Assembly (NCBI GenBank): GCA_017390595.1
Contig: JAFPBC010000229.1
Coordinates: 1 to 9,723, forward strand
Direction of reading: 5' to 3'
Origin: Selenomonadales bacterium
GTDB lineage: Bacteria; Bacillota; Negativicutes; RGIG982
Length of the DNA: 9,723 bases
Shown: positions 6,021 to 9,723 of the stretch, in pieces
How the letters are laid out: every line of letters begins with the position of its first letter
How positions within the stretch are numbered: the first letter of the stretch is position 1
Position numbers and translations under genes: made by a program
The notes under the pieces: generated by a model
Seen by the model: only the letters and a program-made list of their open reading frames with translations
The model's database searches: none
What the model was told of the DNA's origin: nothing

Positions 6021-7082
6021 ATGAGCGAAGAAAAAAAAGAGCTGACATATGCTGATGCCGGCGTTGACATTGATGCAGGCAATCGTGCCGTTCAGTTGAT
6101 GAAACAGGATGTAAAAGCAACCTATCGTCCGGAAGTTCTCGGCGATCTCGGTGGTTTTGGCGGTCTTTTCAAAATCGCCAAAGAAAACTATGAAGAACCG
6201 ATCCTCGTATCGGGCACAGACGGTGTCGGTACGAAACTCAAACTCGCATTCATGCTCGATAAACATGACACGATCGGTCAAGATGCCGTAGCAATGTGTG
6301 TCAACGATATCTTGGTACAGGGCGCAGAACCGCTCTTCTTCCTTGACTACCTCGCAGTAGGCAAACTTGAACCGGAAAAAGTAGCTTCCATCGTTAGCGG
6401 TGTAGCTCGCGCTTGTAAAGAATCCGGTTGCTCTCTCATCGGTGGCGAAACGGCTGAAATGGCAGGCTTCTACTCCGATGGCGAATACGATATCGCAGGC
6501 TTTGCAGTCGGTATCGTAGACCGTCCGAAAATGATCACGGGTGAAAAAGTTGCCGAAGGCGACGTGCTCATCGGTCTTCCGTCCTCGGGCGTACACTCCA
6601 ACGGCTACTCTCTCGTACGTAAGATCTGCTTCGATGTCAAAGGCATGGACGGCAGCGAATATATTGCAAAACTCGGCAAAACGATCGGCGAAGAACTTCT
6701 CACGCCGACTCGCCTCTATCCGAAAGTATGCTTGCCGCTTATCGAAAAATTCGACATCCATGGCATGGTACATATCACAGGTGGCGGTTACTACGAAAAC
6801 ATTCCGCGTATCCTCCCCGAAGACTGCAGCGTAGAGATCGACGTGACTACATGGCCGCGTCTTCCGATCTTCGACCTTCTCAAAGAATGGGGTGGCGTTG
6901 CATGGCCGGAAATGTATCGTACGTTCAACATGGGTCTCGGTATGATCCTCATCGTATCGGCTGACGATGTAGACGCAGTTCGTGCTCACCTTGCAGAAGC
7001 AGGCGAAGAAAACTATGTTATCGGTAAAGTTGTAAAAGGCAACCACGAAGCCATCCTGAAAGGTGGCGTATTCGGTGAATAA
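6021..7082 (+). CDS. purM: Phosphoribosylformylglycinamidine cyclo-ligase (AIR synthetase)
   Basis: PurM uses ATP to close FGAM into 5-aminoimidazole ribonucleotide (AIR), in the cytoplasm. The 353 residues match the usual length of about 345-350. Family motifs occur in order: YADAGVDIDAGN (10-21), GGFGGLF near 44-50, SGTDGVGTK (64-72), GQDAVAMCVNDI near 86-97, GGETAEMAG (141-149), PSSGVHSNGYS (187-197) and ITGGGYYENIPR (252-263). The start ATG 6021 has AGGGGGA (6008-6014) 6 bases upstream; GTG 6018 would add one residue. Its TAA is shared with the start of purN (8-base overlap). Codon choice here is strongly biased (CTC, ATC, CGT/CGC, GTA), as expected for a well expressed gene. Confidence 0.97.
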   Translation: MSEEKKELTYADAGVDIDAGNRAVQLMKQDVKATYRPEVLGDLGGFGGLFKIAKENYEEPILVSGTDGVGTKLKLAFMLDKHDTIGQDAVAMCVNDILVQGAEPLFFLDYLAVGKLEPEKVASIVSGVARACKESGCSLIGGETAEMAGFYSDGEYDIAGFAVGIVDRPKMITGEKVAEGDVLIGLPSSGVHSNGYSLVRKICFDVKGMDGSEYIAKLGKTIGEELLTPTRLYPKVCLPLIEKFDIHGMVHITGGGYYENIPRILPEDCSVEIDVTTWPRLPIFDLLKEWGGVAWPEMYRTFNMGLGMILIVSADDVDAVRAHLAEAGEENYVIGKVVKGNHEAILKGGVFGE

Positions 7083-7689
7083 GCTTGTGCTCGGCGTAAT
7101 GGCATCGGGTCGCGGAAGCAACCTCCAGTCCATTCTCGATGCGATCGAAAAAGGTACCGTACCTGCTCGCGTCAGCGTTGTCATCACTGACAAACCTGAA
7201 GCAAAAGCACTCGACCGTGCACGTGCGGCAGGTATCCCTGCTGTTTGCGTTAATCGTAAAGAGTATGATTCCAGAGAGTCCTTCGAACATGCGCTTATCG
7301 AAGTGCTTCGCGCGCATGGCGTCGAACTCGTCGTATTGGCAGGCTTCATGCGCATTTTGACGTCTGTATTCGTACAAGCGTTCAAACATCGCATCTTAAA
7401 TATCCATCCTTCTATCTTGCCGTCCTTCACAGGTGCGGATGCTCATTCGCTCGTACTCGAATACGGCGCAAAAGTATCGGGTTGCACCGTTCACTTTGTT
7501 GATGAAGGCATGGACACCGGTCCGATCATCCTGCAGGCGACTGTACCTGTTATGGAAGATGACGACCATGACAGCTTGGCTGCTCGTGTACTCGTAGAAG
7601 AACATAAGATCTATCCCGAAGCCATCCGCCTCTATGCAGAAGGCAGACTCACGATCGAAGGACGCAAAGTTCGCATCGATCGCAACTAA
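7075..7689 (+). CDS. purN: Phosphoribosylglycinamide formyltransferase, folate-dependent (PurN)
   Basis: PurN transfers the formyl group of 10-formyl-tetrahydrofolate to GAR to give FGAR. The 204-residue product has the opening GVMASGRGSNLQ (7-18) that binds substrate phosphate, VLAGFMRIL (87-95), and the active-site segment NIHPSILPSFTG (109-120, with N109 and H111). HFVDEGMDTGPII (140-152, with D147) completes the Asn-His-Asp catalytic set known for this family. GTG 7075 is chosen as start: AAAGGTGG (7059-7066) lies 8 bases upstream and the reading overlaps the purM stop by 8 bases (GTGAATAA), implying coupled translation. GTG 7063 would add four residues without a well-placed ribosome site. 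The purH start follows after a 27-base gap. Confidence 0.96.
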   Translation: MNKLVLGVMASGRGSNLQSILDAIEKGTVPARVSVVITDKPEAKALDRARAAGIPAVCVNRKEYDSRESFEHALIEVLRAHGVELVVLAGFMRILTSVFVQAFKHRILNIHPSILPSFTGADAHSLVLEYGAKVSGCTVHFVDEGMDTGPIILQATVPVMEDDDHDSLAARVLVEEHKIYPEAIRLYAEGRLTIEGRKVRIDRN

Positions 7690-7716
7690 ATATAAAAAAG
7701 CGAGGAAATAAACATC

Positions 7717-8310
7717 ATGATGATTAAAAGAGCATTGATCAGTGTATCCGATAAAACAGGCATCGTTGAATTCGCACGCAAACTGCAAGCAGCAGGCGTA
7801 GAAATCATCTCCACGGGCGGCACGATGAAAGCCCTCAAAGATGCAGGTATCCCCGTAACGTATGTCAGCGATGTAACAGGCTTCCCTGAGATCATGGACG
7901 GCCGTGTAAAAACACTCAATCCGTACATTCATGGCGGCATCTTGGCTATCCGCGACAACAAAGAACACGTTGACGCAATGATCCAGCATAAGATCAAAGG
8001 TATCGACCTCGTTGTTGTAAACCTCTACCCGTTCCGTGAAACGATCGCAAAAGAAGGCGTAACGCTCGAAGAAGCGATCGAAAACATCGACATCGGCGGC
8101 CCGGCAATGATCCGCGCGGCTGCGAAAAACTTCAAATACGTATCCGTCGTAGTAAACCCTGCACATTATGATGAGATCATCGAACAGGTACAGGCAGGTA
8201 CAGGCGTAAGCGACAAACTCCGCATGCAGCTTGCATTTGAAGCATTCTCGCATACGTCCGAATATGATGCTTGCATCAGCAAATACTTGAGCGAACAGCT
8301 CGCGAAATAA
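7717..8310 (+). CDS. purH: IMP cyclohydrolase, stand-alone N-terminal domain of PurH (no AICAR transformylase domain)
   Basis: This 197-residue protein covers only the IMP cyclohydrolase half of the bifunctional PurH (usually about 510-530 residues). It closes FAICAR to IMP, the last step of the pathway. Motifs seen: ALISVSDKTGI (6-16), STGGT (32-36), VTGFPEIMDGRVKTLNP (53-69), IDLVVVNLYPF (96-106) and IENIDIGGPAMIRAAAKN (121-138). These include the Lys, Tyr, Asp and second Lys positions conserved in this domain. KTLNP replaces the common KTLHP. It ends after SHTSEYDACISKYLSEQLAK, which is where the cyclohydrolase domain of full PurH ends, and purD begins 18 bases later with its own ribosome site. 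There is no remnant of the transformylase domain, so this is a clean single-domain gene and not a broken one. ATG 7717 has GAGGAAA (7702-7708) 8 bases upstream. Confidence 0.93.
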   Translation: MMIKRALISVSDKTGIVEFARKLQAAGVEIISTGGTMKALKDAGIPVTYVSDVTGFPEIMDGRVKTLNPYIHGGILAIRDNKEHVDAMIQHKIKGIDLVVVNLYPFRETIAKEGVTLEEAIENIDIGGPAMIRAAAKNFKYVSVVVNPAHYDEIIEQVQAGTGVSDKLRMQLAFEAFSHTSEYDACISKYLSEQLAK

Positions 8311-8328
8311 GAAAAAGGAGTGGAAGTT

Positions 8329-9603
8329 GTGCAAGTATTGGTAATTGGTAGTGGCGGTCGCGAACACGCATTAGCTTGGAAAGCAGCGCAGAGCGCGAGC
8401 GTTGAAAAAGTATACTGTGTACCCGGCAATCCCGGTATCGCACAGATCGCAGAATGTGTACCTATGGACATCGCTGATAACGATGCACTCGTCGCATTCG
8501 CACTCGAAAACAAAATCGACCTCACCATCGTAGGTCCCGAAGTCCCGCTCGCAAACGGTGTCGTAGATGCATTCCGTGCGAAAGGACTTGCCATCTTTGG
8601 CCCAACACAGGCAGCCGCACAGATCGAAGGCTCCAAATCGTTTGCCAAAGACCTCATGAAAAAATATGGTATTCCCACAGCCGCTTTCGAAGTATTCACC
8701 GATGCGGAAGCGGCAAAAGCATACATCGTAGAACAAGGTGCGCCGATCGTCATCAAAGCTGACGGTCTTGCGGCAGGTAAAGGCGTCGTTGTAGCAATGA
8801 CGCTCGACGAAGCACTCGAAGCAGTCGACATGATGATGTGCGACCAAGCATTCGGCTCCGCAGGATGCCAAGTCGTAGTAGAAGAATTCCTCACCGGTGA
8901 AGAAGCGTCCATCCTCACGTTCTGCGACGGCACTACCATCGTTCCGATGATCTCCTCGCAGGACCACAAACGTGCTTACGACAACGACGAAGGCCCCAAC
9001 ACAGGCGGTATGGGCACCTATGCTCCTGCACCTGTCGTAACGGCTGACGTACTCGCTCGCGTACAAAAAGAGATCCTCGAACCGACCGTTGCAGCAATGA
9101 AAGCAGAAGGCATCCCGTACACAGGCTGTCTCTATGCAGGCCTCATGATCACAGAAAACGGCCCGAAAGTCATTGAATTCAACGCGCGTTTCGGCGATCC
9201 CGAAACACAAGTCGTACTCCCGCTCCTCGACAGCGATATGGCAGAAGTTATGATGGCTTGTGTCAACGGCAATCTCGCTGACCTCGACATCAAATGGAAA
9301 GACGGCGCGGCAGTATGCGTCGTAATGGCGGCGGGCGGTTATCCGCAGAGCTACCGCAAAGGCGACGTTATCAGCGGCCTTGACAAAGCGGCAGAACTCG
9401 GTGCGACTGTATTCCATGCAGGTACGGCGGCAAAAGACGGTAACATCGTAACGAACGGTGGTCGTGTCCTCGGCGTAACAGCGATCGGTACTGACGTACA
9501 AAAAGCTGTAGACAACGCATATGCGGCAGTCAAATCCATCCACTTCGATGATGTTCATTATCGTAGCGATATCGCATATCGTGCGATCGCAAGACTTAAA
9601 TAA
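8329..9603 (+). CDS. purD: Phosphoribosylamine-glycine ligase (GAR synthetase)
   Basis: PurD joins glycine to 5-phosphoribosylamine with ATP to give GAR, the second step of the pathway. The 424 residues match the family length. The ATP-grasp enzyme shows the N-terminal GSGGREHA (7-14), GPEVPLANG (69-77), the ATP-binding loop KADGLAAGKG (143-152), QDHKRAYDNDEGPNTGGMG (211-229) and the metal-binding segment EFNARFGDPETQ (283-294). All the expected catalytic positions look intact. GTG 8329 is preferred: AAGGAG (8315-8320) lies 8 bases before it and the protein then begins MQVLVIGSGG. An in-frame GTG at 8320 overlaps that ribosome site. It is the last gene of the cluster and is closed by a strong terminator 11 bases after the stop. 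Confidence 0.97.
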   Translation: MQVLVIGSGGREHALAWKAAQSASVEKVYCVPGNPGIAQIAECVPMDIADNDALVAFALENKIDLTIVGPEVPLANGVVDAFRAKGLAIFGPTQAAAQIEGSKSFAKDLMKKYGIPTAAFEVFTDAEAAKAYIVEQGAPIVIKADGLAAGKGVVVAMTLDEALEAVDMMMCDQAFGSAGCQVVVEEFLTGEEASILTFCDGTTIVPMISSQDHKRAYDNDEGPNTGGMGTYAPAPVVTADVLARVQKEILEPTVAAMKAEGIPYTGCLYAGLMITENGPKVIEFNARFGDPETQVVLPLLDSDMAEVMMACVNGNLADLDIKWKDGAAVCVVMAAGGYPQSYRKGDVISGLDKAAELGATVFHAGTAAKDGNIVTNGGRVLGVTAIGTDVQKAVDNAYAAVKSIHFDDVHYRSDIAYRAIARLK

Positions 9604-9614
9604 GAAAAATATAC

Positions 9615-9655
9615 AAGAACCCCGGATCATCGAAAGATAAGCCGGGGTTCTTTTT
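9615..9655 (+). terminator. Rho-independent terminator after purD
   Basis: A perfect 11-bp stem (9615-9625 with 9642-9652) rich in G-C is followed by T5 (9651-9655). A small inner 3-bp stem with a GAAA loop (ATC with GAT) sits at the tip. It marks the end of the purine transcript. Confidence 0.93.
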
Positions 9656-9723
9656 ATATTTACGGAGAGTTGTCACCCAAACAGGAAAAATGCAAAAAAC
9701 CTAGAATATGTATAAGGATATCC

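Noticed and set aside
5988..7430. Long open frame (480 codons) on the minus strand across purM and purN
   Set aside because: It mirrors the strong codon bias of the sense genes, has a low-complexity Phe/Cys/Arg-rich translation with no family resemblance, and purM and purN are unmistakable on the other strand.
8371..9630. Open frame of 419 codons on the minus strand across purD
   Set aside because: Same antisense shadow of biased codons; purD is intact with all its motifs on the + strand.
9656..9723. Promoter for a downstream gene (TTGTCA at 9670-9675, TAGAAT at 9702-9707)
   Set aside because: The spacer would be 26 bases, too long for a sigma-A promoter, and the window ends before any gene start can be judged.

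Overview
The window looks like chromosomal DNA of an anaerobic Firmicute, most likely a Negativicute of the Selenomonas/Veillonella kind. This is inferred from the gene set, not from a marker gene: an anaerobic-type cobaltochelatase CbiK, a ferrous-iron system whose FeoB is split into two proteins with clostridial-type pore motifs, a stand-alone IMP cyclohydrolase, and frequent GTG starts behind good Shine-Dalgarno sequences. Every gene I can support is on the + strand.

Layout. (1) Bases 1-618 are the C-terminal half of an MFS transporter of the anion:cation symporter type, cut by the window edge and closed by a strong intrinsic terminator. (2) Bases 714-2345 hold a two-gene unit: an exported repeat protein of unknown function whose stop codon directly abuts the start of cbiK, followed by a terminator. 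(3) Bases 2452-5113 hold a ferrous-iron uptake operon: a 68-residue unknown protein, feoA, the FeoB GTPase domain, and the FeoB membrane domain as a separate overlapping gene, with a terminator overlapping the last stop codon. (4) Bases 5114-5421 contain no gene. They hold a good sigma-A promoter, a structured leader ending in a T-run, and the purE ribosome binding site. (5) Bases 5422-9603 are a purine cluster, purE, purM, purN, a short purH (cyclohydrolase domain only) and purD, with a hairpin terminator between purE and purM and a strong one after purD. Bases 9656-9723 hold nothing I can name.

How the genes work together. PurN, PurM, PurD, PurE and the PurH cyclohydrolase domain cover GAR formation, GAR formylation, AIR formation, CAIR formation and the final ring closure to IMP. 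The amidotransferase PurF, FGAM synthase PurL, SAICAR synthetase PurC, PurB, PurK and the AICAR formyltransferase step are not in the window and must be encoded elsewhere or be replaced. The feo genes would import Fe2+. CbiK inserts Co2+ (or Fe2+) into sirohydrochlorin for cobalamin or siroheme.

The most interesting points are the PurH domain that ends exactly at the normal domain boundary, the split FeoB with an 11-base gene overlap, the structured RNA leader before purE (candidate attenuator, unclassified riboswitch or small RNA), and two uncharacterised proteins, one exported and repeat-built and one heading the feo operon.
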